A DNA stretch of 64,000 nt from Copromyces sp. CBS 386.78 (GCA_030685235.1 MU839099.1:372001-436000); one strand, 5' to 3'. Counted from the first letter of the stretch, positions 23,939-34,654 are shown. Notes: generated from the letters alone by a model not told the origin. Made by a program: numbers and translations.

Positions 23939-26900
23939 ATGCCGCCAAAAGCAGCCTCCGGCAAATTGACCAGCTCCTCATCCAAAACTCCGGTCAAGTC
24001 CGCCCGAAACAGGGGGTACATCACCAAGACGCCTATCTCCTCGAAGCCGAAACCGAAGCCGAATGCGAGTATCTTGAATTACTTCAAGAAGGCGGCAGAT
24101 GAGGACCTTTTTATTGGAGAGGGTGGAGTGACGGTTGAGGATTTGGAAGAAGGAAATGGTGAGGAGGCTGGGGTTGAGGGTGGTGGTGATGCGGAAGAGA
24201 GCGCGATCACTAAGGATGCCGTGGTTGAAGAAGTAAAAGAGAAACGGTTCAATGAGTTTGAACGGCCGATAAAGAAGAGGAGGGTTAGTCCTAATGCTGA
24301 GGAACAAGTGAGGGGGAAGAGAATGAGGGCGGATGAGGTTGATGGGAAGGAAGAGGCGGACAAAGAGGAGGCGAAAGAGGCGCTGATGCCGCGGAGTGAG
24401 GCAAAAAAGCAGGCGGTGCCACAGAGCAGTGGTGCACAAAGCGCAAACGCGGTTCAGAAACCGAGGAGAGGTCCGTTTTTGGAGGATTCGGACGAGGAGG
24501 ATTCGGACGAGGCGGAGGAGAAGAGCGCTGCTTCTGTCAAGCCTGCCGGTTTATCTGGTGATGAGGCCAAAGAGAAAGAGGAGGAATCAACAGACAAGGT
24601 GGAACCCGAGTCTTTGAATGACATCATAGAGAAGCCTCGAGTTCCCCTTCTACGACAAGAGACATCCGGCGCCAGAGCGGACAACCAAACCAAGCAGGAA
24701 GAGGAAGAGGAAGAAGAATCGGAAAAAGACGAAGCAGATCAAGTCAACGAAGACCCACAAGAAGACAAGGAAAACCACGACAACGACGTTCAAGGTGAAG
24801 AACTGAGAGAGAAGCGGTACGTGCAGGAACAAGCCCGGCTTGAACGGGGGTTTATTGGAGACGATGATTTCGACGAGATGCTGTTGGATGATGCTGGATT
24901 GATCGATGAGATTGAGGACGATGATGATCTAACGTTTGCCCCGGCGGACCCGGATGCCATTACAGAAAGCTGCCCGATATGCAACACATGTCTCGCCGGC
25001 GTAACAAGCGACCAGGCCACCGCTCACGTCAACGCTTGTCTTGATGGCAACCCGACGCCACTTCCTGCTCCGACAATCCCAACAATAACCGCGAAGCAAC
25101 GTTCCCCCAAGATTAAGGACCAAATCCAGGAGCAAGGCATCAATCTCGTGGATGACCCGATGGCGGATCTCACAGAAGATAGCAAGCGCTTCGCTTCGCG
25201 CGCCGCCATTGCCCGTCCTGGACAAGCAAACCCATTTACCCTCCAAGGCGATGATGACGACCCCAACCCTGGCCCCGATGCTAAACCCAAGAGCAATGGC
25301 GGCAGCTCAGCCTTCAGTAAACTCATGTCCTCCCATACCGAAGCCGCCGCCTGGGCCACCGCCGCGGCTGCCGAGACCGCCTCTAGGGGAATGCCCGCCT
25401 ACAAACGAACCTGCCCATTTTACAAGATCATGCCCAACTTCTCCATCTGCGTCGACGCCTTCCGTTACGGTGCCGTCCAGGGCTGCGAGGCCTACTTCCT
25501 CAGCCACTTTCACAGCGACCACTACATGGGTCTCTCAGCTAGTTGGGTACATGGGCCCATCTACTGCAGTAAAGTGACCGGGTCGCTGGTCAAGATACAG
25601 TTGCGGACAGCGGCCAAGTACGTCGTCGAGCTGGAGTTTGGAGAGACAGTGCCGGTGCCTGAGACAGGCGGTTCTGTGATGGTTACCATGATCGAGGCGA
25701 ATCATTGCCCAGGGAGTTCGCTGTTTTTGTTCGAGAAGAAGGTGGGCAAGGAAGGGAAGACACAGAGGATTCTGCATTGCGGTGATTTCCGGGCGTGCCC
25801 AGCACAGGTGGAACATCCACTGCTGAAGCCGGAGACGCTCGACAAGGTGACGGGCAAGACAAGACAGCAGAAGATTGACGTTTGTTACCTTGACACGACG
25901 TATCTGAATCCGCGGTATTCATTCCCACCTCAAGAGGACGTGATCCAGGCGTGTGCGGAGGTGTGCGCAAAGCTGGATAAGGGGTTGAAAGATGGGAACG
26001 AGGCAGAGTGGGAGCGGTTGTTGAGGGTACGCGAAGGCGGTGGTAATGCAAAGGAGGGGAAAGATGTCAGTCAGTTCTTTGGTTGCAACAGTAAGAGAAG
26101 AAAAGGGGATGGTAGCATCAACCCATCAAACCCAACACCACTCGAGGACAAGGAACACGAAGACACCAAGATCAAACGTCCTCCCAACGCCTTTACCGCC
26201 CTCACCTCTTCGTCCTCGTCCTCCCGCAAAAACCGTCTCCTTGTAGTCTGCGGTACCTACTCCATCGGCAAAGAGCGCATCTGCGTCGCCATCGCGCAAG
26301 CCCTTCGCTCCAAAATCTTCGCTTCTCCCTCCAAGATCCGCATCACCAAACAGCTTGGTGACGCCGAGCTCTCCAGCCTAATGACGTCGGACCCCCGCGA
26401 GGCCCAGGTCCACATGCAAGCCCTCGGCGAGATTCGCGCCGACACGCTGGCCGAGTATCTCGAGCTGCACCGGTCCAACGGCTTCAGCCGCATTGTCGGG
26501 TTTCGTCCGTCGGGGTGGAGTTACCGGCCTGGGTCCGGGTCTAACAACAACTCCTCCCTTGCCCATCAACTACCGCCAGACTTGGATACGGGTGGCGGTG
26601 CCTCCGTCCCCGTAACCGCCACTCTCCCCCCTTCCTCGCTACCAACCACGCATTTGCTGCATGGCAGCCGCTTCCGCCCCCGGTTTTTCGCGAGGAACGT
26701 CATCCCGCAGCGCGGCAGCGGGAAGGAGGCCATGTGCTTCGGGGTGCCCTACAGCGAGCATTCTTCGTTCAGGGAGCTGGCGCTCTTCTTGATGGCGTTG
26801 CGGGTGGAGAAGGTGGTGCCGACGGTGAATGTGGGGAGCGAGGCGAGTAGGACGAGGATGAAGGGATGGATTGATCGGTGGGTGGGGGAGAGGAGGAAAG

Positions 26901-26998
26901 GGGGGTTGGTTAGGGTTTTGCGTGAGGATGATGAGAAGGTGAAAGGGCAGATGTTTTGGGATGGGAAGGATGGGAGTGGTGGGGGGGTCTATTGGTAG
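23939..26998 (+). CDS. pso2: DNA interstrand cross-link repair nuclease Pso2/SNM1
   Basis: 5'-exonuclease of the metallo-beta-lactamase/beta-CASP family that processes interstrand cross-links; nuclear (family knowledge). Single exon, 1019 aa from the ATG at 23939; the frame is open further upstream from a GTG but the ATG has the better context (acaATGCC). Residues 1-340 are acidic and Lys-rich; near 45 lies SILNYFKK, resembling a PCNA-binding box. A C-x2-C...H-x3-C UBZ-type finger (CPICNTC...HVNAC) lies at ~345-370. The catalytic HxHxDH motif is LSHFHSDHYMG at ~520; HCGDFR at ~611. The DRMBL part has VCGTYSIGKE (~770), VPYSEHSS (~934) and PTVNVG (~962). A ~90-residue low-complexity insert sits between the lactamase part and DRMBL, plus a Gly/Pro insert near 870. 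Convergent with lsm2, 402 bp apart. Confidence 0.95.
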   Translation: MPPKAASGKLTSSSSKTPVKSARNRGYITKTPISSKPKPKPNASILNYFKKAADEDLFIGEGGVTVEDLEEGNGEEAGVEGGGDAEESAITKDAVVEEVKEKRFNEFERPIKKRRVSPNAEEQVRGKRMRADEVDGKEEADKEEAKEALMPRSEAKKQAVPQSSGAQSANAVQKPRRGPFLEDSDEEDSDEAEEKSAASVKPAGLSGDEAKEKEEESTDKVEPESLNDIIEKPRVPLLRQETSGARADNQTKQEEEEEEESEKDEADQVNEDPQEDKENHDNDVQGEELREKRYVQEQARLERGFIGDDDFDEMLLDDAGLIDEIEDDDDLTFAPADPDAITESCPICNTCLAGVTSDQATAHVNACLDGNPTPLPAPTIPTITAKQRSPKIKDQIQEQGINLVDDPMADLTEDSKRFASRAAIARPGQANPFTLQGDDDDPNPGPDAKPKSNGGSSAFSKLMSSHTEAAAWATAAAAETASRGMPAYKRTCPFYKIMPNFSICVDAFRYGAVQGCEAYFLSHFHSDHYMGLSASWVHGPIYCSKVTGSLVKIQLRTAAKYVVELEFGETVPVPETGGSVMVTMIEANHCPGSSLFLFEKKVGKEGKTQRILHCGDFRACPAQVEHPLLKPETLDKVTGKTRQQKIDVCYLDTTYLNPRYSFPPQEDVIQACAEVCAKLDKGLKDGNEAEWERLLRVREGGGNAKEGKDVSQFFGCNSKRRKGDGSINPSNPTPLEDKEHEDTKIKRPPNAFTALTSSSSSSRKNRLLVVCGTYSIGKERICVAIAQALRSKIFASPSKIRITKQLGDAELSSLMTSDPREAQVHMQALGEIRADTLAEYLELHRSNGFSRIVGFRPSGWSYRPGSGSNNNSSLAHQLPPDLDTGGGASVPVTATLPPSSLPTTHLLHGSRFRPRFFARNVIPQRGSGKEAMCFGVPYSEHSSFRELALFLMALRVEKVVPTVNVGSEASRTRMKGWIDRWVGERRKGGLVRVLREDDEKVKGQMFWDGKDGSGGGVYW

Positions 26999-27400
26999 CT
27001 TTGCGGTGATTCGGTTATGGTAGATTATAGATGGAAGAGCGTCGATTCTCATGGCATTTCTGTTCGTTCGAGACCTTCTTCGACTGTTGTGTTTGCCTTG
27101 TTATACATTGACACACTATTCTCGCTCGTTTGATAATTCAAGCTCACCGCCTTCATTGCTCATCTTGCCTCCGTCTCTACGCATACGTGACACTCTCGAC
27201 TCCCTCCACGTTTGCCATTCTGATACTTTGCTGGTACCCGGCATGTCCTGGCAACGTTGAGTCCCTGATACCCGCCATGACCTCTCTCTTTCAGATCGTC
27301 GCTTGCTTCGGTTGATAAATGGTACCGGCGGTGACAATGATGGGATTGAGTCCCCGAAGAACTATGGCTCTAGAGCATATTGGCCCCTCCTCTCTCTTAC

Positions 27401-28146
27401 TCAACCCTGCTTAGCCTTGGTAGCCTGGTTCGCCGCCTCTGCAGGCAATATGTCGTTAGCATCAATCCCACTAACCCATCCCATGCATCCAGCCACCACA
27501 AATCCTTTCAGCCAAACATACCTCTCCTCGTAGCATCCTCCAACAACTGAATGTCCACGCTCTCCTGAGGCAGGTGGACGTAACGGACCACGGACCCGCG
27601 GATGAACACGTTTTTGACGGCGCTCAGGTGCGGGTACTTGAGCTCCTCGACGACCTGGATGTTGTCCAACTTGATGTTGAGGAACTGGTCGACGCTCTTG
27701 AGCACGCCCCGGATCTGGATGTCGTTCTTGAGCTCGACCGTGACCTCGTGGTCGATGAGGGTTTTGAAGAAGCTATTTGGAGGAGGTTAGTGAGTGTGTT
27801 CGACTGCTGCGAATGAAGGGAGCTCAGGAATTAGGGAAGGGGGTGAGAGGATGGGTTGTGGCGTTGATCACGCTGGTATTTATGAGATAGAATGAAGGGG
27901 TTGTTGGTAAACGGTTGGTATGATGAGAAGTCATGATGTGTCAAGAGTAAGGATGGGCTTGGTGTAGGTCTGAGAGGCAGCTCCCGATATGTATCGCGAA
28001 CCTCGTTTGCTTGGCTTCAAAGAAGCATCACAGCTGGCCAACGTAGCGTAAACCTGACCCCACTAGGGATGATGGTTGCTATGACGAACTGGAAGGAGTA
28101 GGGCTGTAAGTTTGCGAAGGGCATAATATTACCTGAAGAACAACAT
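27401..28146 (-). CDS. lsm2: U6 snRNA-associated Sm-like protein Lsm2
   Basis: Sm-fold subunit shared by the Lsm1-7 (cytoplasmic mRNA decay) and Lsm2-8 (U6 snRNP) rings. Three exons on the minus strand: 28146-28133 (only 14 nt), 27772-27522 and 27438-27401, joining in frame to exactly 100 aa. The protein starts MLFFSFFKTLIDHEVTVELK, typical of Lsm2. Sm1 and Sm2 motifs follow (GVLKSVDQFLNIKL; FIRGSVVRYVHLP), and the end is DATRREAANQ with a short Lys/Gly tail. Intron 1 is 360 nt, long for such a small gene; intron 2 is 83 nt (GTATGT donor, TGCAG acceptor). The nearest plus-strand gene upstream is ada3, in a divergent arrangement. Confidence 0.96.
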
Positions 28147-29298
28147 GGTGCTGGGATTAGTGTTGCTATGTTACCAAATGAGTGACAAAAATAGGGAAGC
28201 AAAATGTTATGATATGTTGGACAACAAAAGGTGAAGGGCATTCATCAACGGTAGAGTGCTTACTGGACTGTACACGCCAAGGAGACGACTGCCCAACTCG
28301 GTGGAGGACTTGAAGAGGTGAGCTGCGCTTTGGGGGTCCAAGCTTCCATACCTACAGTAGGAGCACGGGCCATTTGTTCTCTAACCGCCAAGACCCAAAT
28401 GTCCCTACTTGTACTGGCACTCTGGCAGCTGACAGGTACCTCTAGATTGTACAGAGCTGCCCGGCCCCAGAGCGCCAGTGTTTAAAGACAATGAGTGTCC
28501 GAGGAGCAAAGTGCCAGTTGTGGCACTTGCCTGTGGTTGTACCTACGCTCGACGCGGGAAATCACAATCACAGGCGCGACACGGGCATCTCAGTCACACA
28601 AACTCACACGGGAATAGCACTGCAAGTAAGTCCCAGGGCAAGGGCAACTCCCAGGCGGCGGTTTTACGTAGAGGTACCTACCCGCACGCTTACATCGCAG
28701 GAGCGCTACAGACAGAGCACAAGTGGTCAAGTGGAAGTTAAAAAGGCCCGCTCAGCGCTCTGGCCCGGCCCCATCCATCCCCATTCCCTGATTGTCAAAC
28801 AGCCATTCACGGCCGCTGGACACCACTCAGGCATATTCTTCATCACTCGCGAGCGACAGTCGGGGCCCGACAGGGATGTGCCATCTGTTACTGTGCCGTT
28901 ATTGGATTGTGTACAGGTATCGACCAGCATCGACCGCCTTTCAGCGAGCGAGGCAGACCGCGACGAGCATCCCTCGAGCAGCACGCCGTGGACGCGGCAG
29001 CCTTCCCGGGTGCCTGATAGAGAGTCTGATACCCCTTTTGAGAGACAGACACGCCATCGACATCGCCGTTACGGAGGAACCCCCCGAGCAGCCAGGCCCC
29101 AGACCCCCGAGTACCTTACCCCCGCCGAGTCCGGATCCTCTTCAACGGAACCCCCTAAATTCCAGGTATCAACAGCACACGGGCCGGAAGCCGCGCGCCA
29201 GGATCATCCGTAGTACCTAAGGTGCGCATCAGCCAGCAGCCAGCAAAAAAAAGCCAGGAGCGCGGGGTTACGGGGTGCCGATTACGCAACCAGCAACA
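28147..29298. other. Divergent promoter region between lsm2 and ada3
   Basis: About 1.15 kb between the divergent starts of lsm2 and ada3. ORFs on both strands at 28478-29220 overlap each other and show no domain. I read the stretch as promoter and leader sequence, probably including the ada3 5' UTR. Confidence 0.6.
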
Positions 29299-31674
29299 AT
29301 GCCGCCGCCCTCGGGCCAAAAGGGCAGCCAGAAGGGCACGGGGAAGAAGGGTGGAGCGGGTGTCATGCGCCAGCACCAGCACAACCCGCGCAGTCGCAAC
29401 ACCACGCCCAGCGCCGGCTCCCCTCAGGTTGCCAGCCTGCCCCCCATTGAGCAGCACGAGACGGCCACCTTGGACGTGCGCTTCGATCTCTTCCGCAACA
29501 TCACGTACGACGACATTGTCGACCACGTCGCCAACAACGCCGCATCGCCCGACTCCAAGAGCCTCGATGGCCTCCTGTCCCGCCTGTCACGTCTTAGCGA
29601 GGTCATTGACAAGCGGGGGACCAACTGTGACAAAGGCATGCGTCTGCTCGCCCAGTCCCGCCGCCTCCGCGAGAGCGAGCTGGCTGCCGAGCGCGGCCGC
29701 GAGGAGGAACGCCGCCAGAAGGAAGCCGACGAGGAGGAGCGCGCCGAGCGCAAAGCCAACAAGAAGAAACGGAAGGCCACCGAGAACCTGGCCCCGCCTC
29801 AGGGAAACAACATAGGTCCGTTATCACCATACATACCAGCTTACCTTAACACCTTGCATCACCCCCAATTGAAATCGTCTGCCTGCATTGACAATACCGA
29901 TCATGATCCTGACTCTCCTCTCTTCATCGCAGAGTCTTCTTCCCCAGTCCGCGAGTCCGGAAACAAAGCAAGGAAGCTCTCCCGCGATGACTCTGCCAGC
30001 TCCTCTCTCTCGCCCGTCGCCCCCAGGACACCCTCTGCCATGGAGGCCGACGACAAGACCAAGACCGAGGAAAATGACGACGACGACGACTCCGATGACG
30101 ACGGCCAGCCTCCGCCGCCTGCACGACCACAGGCCAACACTTTTGGCGATGACCCATCTACCTTCCCCGACCCGACCGTCTACGAAATCCTCCCGGTGAA
30201 GCCGGGAATGACGGAAGACGAAATCAAGGAGATCTATTCAGTTGCAGTCTATCCAAAGAGCGACCTGGCCGACATAATAGCCGGCGATCCCCCTGATAAG
30301 GACTTCAGCAGTGCGAAACCTAGTAACCAAATCAACTTTTCTACTTTCAGCACCTATGTCGAACCATTTTTCCGACCGTTTACAGAAGAAGACCTCGCCT
30401 TCCTTAGAGAGCGTGGCGACCGAGTCACGCCCTTTGTTATGCCGAAGCGCGGGAAGAAACACTACACAGAAATATGGGCCGAAGAGGACGGCGCCATGGC
30501 CATTGACTCAGCAGATGTCAAGGACAAACTGCCCCCCAACCAGCCTCGTGGCAACATAGAGAACATGAACGACGAAATTGCCGAGACAGACAAGCTGTCG
30601 GTTGGGCCAATTTTAGCACGGCTATTGCAGACGATGCGGCCCGAGCATCGTGCACCGCCCGCGGAGGAGAGACAAAACGGCGCCACTGCTGACGGGGATG
30701 TTGCCATGAACGGTGTCGATCGTTTTGATTTTGGTGACACTCAACCGCAGACAGCATCGCCCACGGTAAATGGGATCAATGTCACTAATGGAAACGTCAA
30801 CGGCACAACTGGACAGTCCGCCTCAAACCAGCTTCCGCCTGCAACTTTCATGCCCGAGTCCAGCAGCGAATCATGGAAGAAAGCTTCGCATCCAAAACTC
30901 GATTACTCCCAAGTCGATGAACGTCTTAAGCAAGAGCTACGACACATTGGCTTCCTATCTTTCCCGCCCGACCAAGCCAACGGGACCAACTCCACATCCA
31001 ACAATGTCTCGTCATCGAATACGGGCAATAACAACACGTCTTCCACCGCCGGCTCCTCTACCTCACACCCCTCCGGCGGTGATCCCGGTCCCACAGCTGC
31101 CGATTTTGATGGTCATTATGATGACGAAGTTGCCGCCCGATTACGTCTTCTCCAAGCCCGTCTGCACGAGCAGGTTCTTCTTAACGGCGCTCGCAAAGCG
31201 CGTCTCACCGACCTTGTTAAGGAGCGCATGGCATTTCAAGAGTACCAGACCATTCTTGAAGACCTTGACAGCCAAGTACAAGCAGCCTACCTCAAACGGA
31301 CCCGTACGATGGGCAAGAAACCAAAGAAGGCCCGGCCAGGTGCCGCCAAGGATGGCGCCAATGCAAATGGAGGGTCTGGGACACCCGGCCCAGGCGGTGC
31401 GGCCGGCATGGCGAGGCCGGGCATTGGAGATCTTACGCGCACGCTCATGGAGCGTAGGCGGAGGTGGATCGAAAACATGGGGCCTCTTTTTGAGGATGAT
31501 GTTCCTTCATCGGAGGATATGAGCCCAGCGGCGAGAAGGATTAGGGGCTCCAAACTTATGAAGGTTCCTAGGGTGAATGAAGAAGGGAGCACGATTTTCC
31601 CACGAGAAGCGATGGCTGATCTTATCAAGCGGGAGAAAGATTCCTGGGACGACGAAGAGGCTGACGAGGAGTGA
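29299..31674 (+). CDS. ngg1: SAGA/ADA complex adaptor Ada3 (Ngg1)
   Basis: Adaptor that holds Gcn5 and Ada2 in the histone acetyltransferase module of SAGA/ADA; nuclear. ATG at 29299 (acaATGCC); the frame runs back a few codons to a GTG. Without splicing the frame gives 791 aa. An in-frame 117-nt segment, 29816-29932 (GTCCGT...ATCGCAG), is probably an intron because it encodes a low-conservation stretch and has a CTGAC branch; splicing gives 752 aa. A charged coiled coil lies at ~115-160 ([18 protein letters not shown]). The middle has [16 protein letters not shown], then [20 protein letters not shown], the hallmark Ada3 block. The C-terminal Ada3 domain (roughly the last 190 residues) has [43 protein letters not shown] and GPLFED. 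Asn/Ser-rich linkers separate them. Family assignment is firm; the intron is inferred. Confidence 0.9.
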   Translation: MPPPSGQKGSQKGTGKKGGAGVMRQHQHNPRSRNTTPSAGSPQVASLPPIEQHETATLDVRFDLFRNITYDDIVDHVANNAASPDSKSLDGLLSRLSRLSEVIDKRGTNCDKGMRLLAQSRRLRESELAAERGREEERRQKEADEEERAERKANKKKRKATENLAPPQGNNIGPLSPYIPAYLNTLHHPQLKSSACIDNTDHDPDSPLFIAESSSPVRESGNKARKLSRDDSASSSLSPVAPRTPSAMEADDKTKTEENDDDDDSDDDGQPPPPARPQANTFGDDPSTFPDPTVYEILPVKPGMTEDEIKEIYSVAVYPKSDLADIIAGDPPDKDFSSAKPSNQINFSTFSTYVEPFFRPFTEEDLAFLRERGDRVTPFVMPKRGKKHYTEIWAEEDGAMAIDSADVKDKLPPNQPRGNIENMNDEIAETDKLSVGPILARLLQTMRPEHRAPPAEERQNGATADGDVAMNGVDRFDFGDTQPQTASPTVNGINVTNGNVNGTTGQSASNQLPPATFMPESSSESWKKASHPKLDYSQVDERLKQELRHIGFLSFPPDQANGTNSTSNNVSSSNTGNNNTSSTAGSSTSHPSGGDPGPTAADFDGHYDDEVAARLRLLQARLHEQVLLNGARKARLTDLVKERMAFQEYQTILEDLDSQVQAAYLKRTRTMGKKPKKARPGAAKDGANANGGSGTPGPGGAAGMARPGIGDLTRTLMERRRRWIENMGPLFEDDVPSSEDMSPAARRIRGSKLMKVPRVNEEGSTIFPREAMADLIKREKDSWDDEEADEE

Positions 31675-31843
31675 GTAGCTCCTCCCAACCACGTTACCCC
31701 CTCAGGCCTCTTGGGGCCGCCTTCCCGTACTCGGAGTCCTCCTGCTCGGACGCTGTCCGTGATAATCCTGAAACGATCACGATGTGGGCGAGGTTGTAGA
31801 TAGATGTTCATGGAGGTGAGCAATCCAGCACATCAATTAGACA

Positions 31844-32760
31844 ATGGTGAGTAAGAAGAACACGAGCAAATCAGCACTCCGGTCGACCCTCATGAAAAAG
31901 AAGAGGAGGGGGCGATGGGGGCTTCTTGCCGGTGATACGCTCGAGGAGATCGAGCGGCGCCTGGTCGATCTTTTTGGTGCCGAACACGAGCAACTCAGCA
32001 TATCGCGGATTTCATGAGAAAGAAGAACACGGGCAACGAAACGGACGCAGCACCCATGTACGGGACCAACACGAGAACAAACCCGAAGACAGACAAGAGG
32101 ACGAACAAGAGCACGAACGACGTCCTGCAACAAAACTTGTCGGCCTTAAGACGCGTGCGTGTCAGTGATGCAAGGAACTTGGAAGGAAATGCAGTGGGTC
32201 CATAGCGTCGTGCGATGGATGCACCAAGGCTGATGTGAGTGATGAATGCCGTCCACCACCACCTTTGCCCCATGGTACAGCATGCCGGCGATGCCAAACA
32301 AACAGCCGTCTCACATGTGCCATCGAGAAGCCCTGCCCGCCCTGTATCGAGGCCGGAGTAGGAGACCAGTGTTGGTCAGCATCAAAACCATCCTTGTCCC
32401 TCCCTCGGCAGTCGATGTGAGCGATGCAAAAAGGCAAAAGGCAGATCACAATGCAGCCTCGACAAGCCTGGTCCGCCATGCATCGAAGCTGGACTAGGGG
32501 ATCAATGTCGTCCACCACCACCTTTACCCCGTGGCACAAGATGCCAGCGGTGCAAAAGAAGCAGGAACCTCGTATGTGCCATTCAGAAACCTTGTCCGCC
32601 CTGTGTCGAGGCCGGAGTTGGGGATCAGTGTCGTCCACTACCACGTTTGCCCCACGGTACAAGATGCCAGCGATGCAAAACAAATTGCCACCTTATATGT
32701 ACCATCGAAAAGCCTTGTCCGCCCTGTGTTGAGGCTGGCGTTAAAGATCAGTGTCGCTAA
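31844..32760 (+). pseudogene. Decayed gene with five tandem Zn2Cys6-like modules
   Basis: A charged upstream part (31844-32159) is followed by five Cys-rich modules starting at 32160, 32283, 32416, 32542 and 32665, spaced 123-133 bp. Each module approximates C-x2-C-x6/8-C-x5/6-C-x2-C-x8-C, close to the Zn(II)2Cys6 cluster pattern of fungal regulators; modules 4-5 read CQRCK...CPPCVEAGV.DQC. Damage: a TGA (32166-32168) sits where modules 4 and 5 have Arg, frameshifts occur near 31925 and 32005, and the frame changes between modules 2 and 3. The fourth Cys of module 3 is Gly. Modules 3-5 form an intact open frame to TAA 32758-32760 but with no ATG, GTG or early TTG. Modules are joined by a Pro-rich linker (RPPPPLPRGTR-like). 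I know no named family with this array; function not assigned. It lies downstream of ada3 and upstream of a retrotransposon. Confidence 0.6.
32160..32760 (+). repeat. ~123-bp tandem repeat encoding Cys-rich modules
   Basis: Five head-to-tail copies of a ~41-codon unit. Copies 4 and 5 are nearly identical at the 3' half (ccttgtccgccctgtgt). Copies 1 and 3 are the most divergent. The repeat is visible at both DNA and protein level. Confidence 0.85.
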
Positions 32761-33402
32761 GCATCAACGGAGCTGACGGGTGAGAATTCCTCAAGGGTTT
32801 TTTTTTTTTTTTTTTTTTTTTTTTGAGAGGGTCTCGACTTTAGCGACAAAGGGGGCCGTGTTCTCATGAGATCATCCGATTGACAACTTGGGTCAAAGAT
32901 CCTGCCGAAACGCCATCTGGCCGAATACTGAGAACAATACTGCGTTGCTTGCTAGACCGGTCAGTCGAATCATGAGCTAGGAGGACAGTGTCGGCTCGGT
33001 CTCTTCTTCTCTTTTGTTTCTTTCTCTTTCATGGGTGTATTTGTGTCTTGGCTTTTTAAACGTTTTTGCGTCTGGGAATAGATTACCAACAGTGGTCTTC
33101 CAAGCATCATAATGGCGTTTTGGATGGTAGCAAAATGGCGTAAAAAGGGCAGGGGAAGAAAGCACGGTAAAAAACAGGCTGTGACGGTCAATACTGGTTG
33201 ATTCTAGGTTTAAAGAGATGGCAGGTTATCAGTCAGGGTTTACATATTGCAGTTATGGTTTGGGATGGAATATGGTTACTTTGGAGTACGGAATTAGGCG
33301 ACAGCATCTACTATGTACTGAATTTGACATTAACAGAATGTCAAGGTCAATTATGCGTCTTCTTTACCTTTTGTAACTTTCTCTAGATGATACGATGGAT
33401 GT
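32761..33402. other. Intergenic region with poly-T tract
   Basis: A 27-base T homopolymer at 32798-32824 is followed by ordinary-looking non-coding sequence up to the retrotransposon border. No gene seen. Confidence 0.6.
32798..32824. repeat. Poly-T tract
   Basis: A 27-base T homopolymer shortly after the end of the Cys-module relic. It could be a transcription-end or insertion scar; nothing decides this. Confidence 0.9.
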
Positions 33403-33576
33403 TGTCAGATTTACTGGTGTGTAATCTAGTTGATTGAACTATCTAGAAACTGGCTATGTGACTGATCCGCTCCAGAAGGTTTAGGGGGTACTCGGGTATC
33501 CCGGAAATGCCAAGACCTTAATCAAGTGATTAGGACTCGCCTCATCTAGTCGAAATCTCCACCCTACAATTTAATA
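33403..33576 (-). repeat. Left LTR (3' LTR of the copia element)
   Basis: Begins TGTCAGATTT and matches the right LTR along its full 174 bp apart from scattered C/T and G/A transitions. Its inner end reads AATTTAATA where the right LTR has AATCTGACA, so the inner edge is RIP-mutated. Confidence 0.93.
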
Positions 33577-33590
33577 TACCCCCTCACTTA
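33577..33590 (-). other. Polypurine tract of the retrotransposon
   Basis: On the minus strand the sequence directly before the 3' LTR is purine-rich (GTGAGGGGGTA), as expected for the plus-strand priming site. It supports the minus-strand orientation. Confidence 0.6.
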
Positions 33591-33642
33591 CAGACCTCTT
33601 TTACCTATTTTGAGGTTAAAAGTAAAGCTATTTATAAATTTC

Positions 33643-33864
33643 TTATATATTCAAACCTAATTTCTCATCCAAATCGTTTAAATCGATCTCCTCTAATCCC
33701 GGATTATCCTTCTTCCAGGGTAATCTTTCTACTATACCTAGAAATTCTCTAAACCTCCTATACTTTAAAATATCTAGTGCCTTTATTAATCCATTTACTA
33801 GTATCAATTTTATATCTAAATATTCGATCTTAAGCGTTTTCTTAGTAAGGATCTCCTCCTTCAA
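33643..33864 (-). pseudogene. Copia RNase H C-terminal remnant
   Basis: A 73-codon open stretch retains the pattern seen at the end of copia polyproteins: a D-x-K-L-x-x-x-x-G-L-x-K-A-L segment followed by YRRFREFLG. Several codons look RIP-altered (Thr/Met/Asp positions now Ile or Asn). It ends before the LTR at a stop. Confidence 0.7.
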
Positions 33865-34654
33865 CTAATATTTATAAATATTTATATATTTTATCTTAGT
33901 ATTAAAAGTAGGGGTTTCCTCTATAAGCGCCTTAATAATCTACTTATTATTATATTATAGAATAGGGATAGAATTTTCTAATAACTTTACCCCTAGAGCG
34001 GATATTAACTACGTTATAAATAAAGTTTCTTTAGCCACCCTCTCAACTACGTATAGTTCTACCTCTATTATTGAAGTTGTAATAGTAGTTTATTTAATTA
34101 TACTCTAATAGATTAGACTATTATAGAGCTTAATCGTAAAACCCTATAAACTCTTTCGATCGCTTAAATTATTTATAAACGAAATATTTAAAACTATTTC
34201 CAATCGGTCGCTACCGCCGAAATATAATACCTAAATTTTAGTAATTCGAAAGTATTATATTACCTTCTCGCTAGCTACTAAATAAATAGGACTAAAATTA
34301 TAATTATATTATACTAATTTACTTATTAGGAACGTAATATTTAATTGAATATTAACCGCTACGTATAATAATAAACCTATATTAATTTAATAAGAATAAA
34401 TCTTTGTATAGCTAGTAGTACCCTTATAGGGAACCAATTCTATATGCCCTATAAGTACTAAAGTAGGTTAAAAACTAGATTTAAATAGTTTGGAAATTTT
34501 TTCGATATAAGTTTCCTATAATAGTTAAATCTTTTTTTAATTTCGATTACGGATAATTTTAATGCCTAAAAACTATTAGAATTCGTCTCCTCTTATAAAG
34601 TAATATTTCGATTATAATTCTGCAATATATTTATTAACCTCTTTTATTTTACTT

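Noticed and set aside
28491..29213. 240-codon plus-strand ORF upstream of ada3
   Set aside because: No domain; overlaps other open frames in the lsm2-ada3 divergent promoter.
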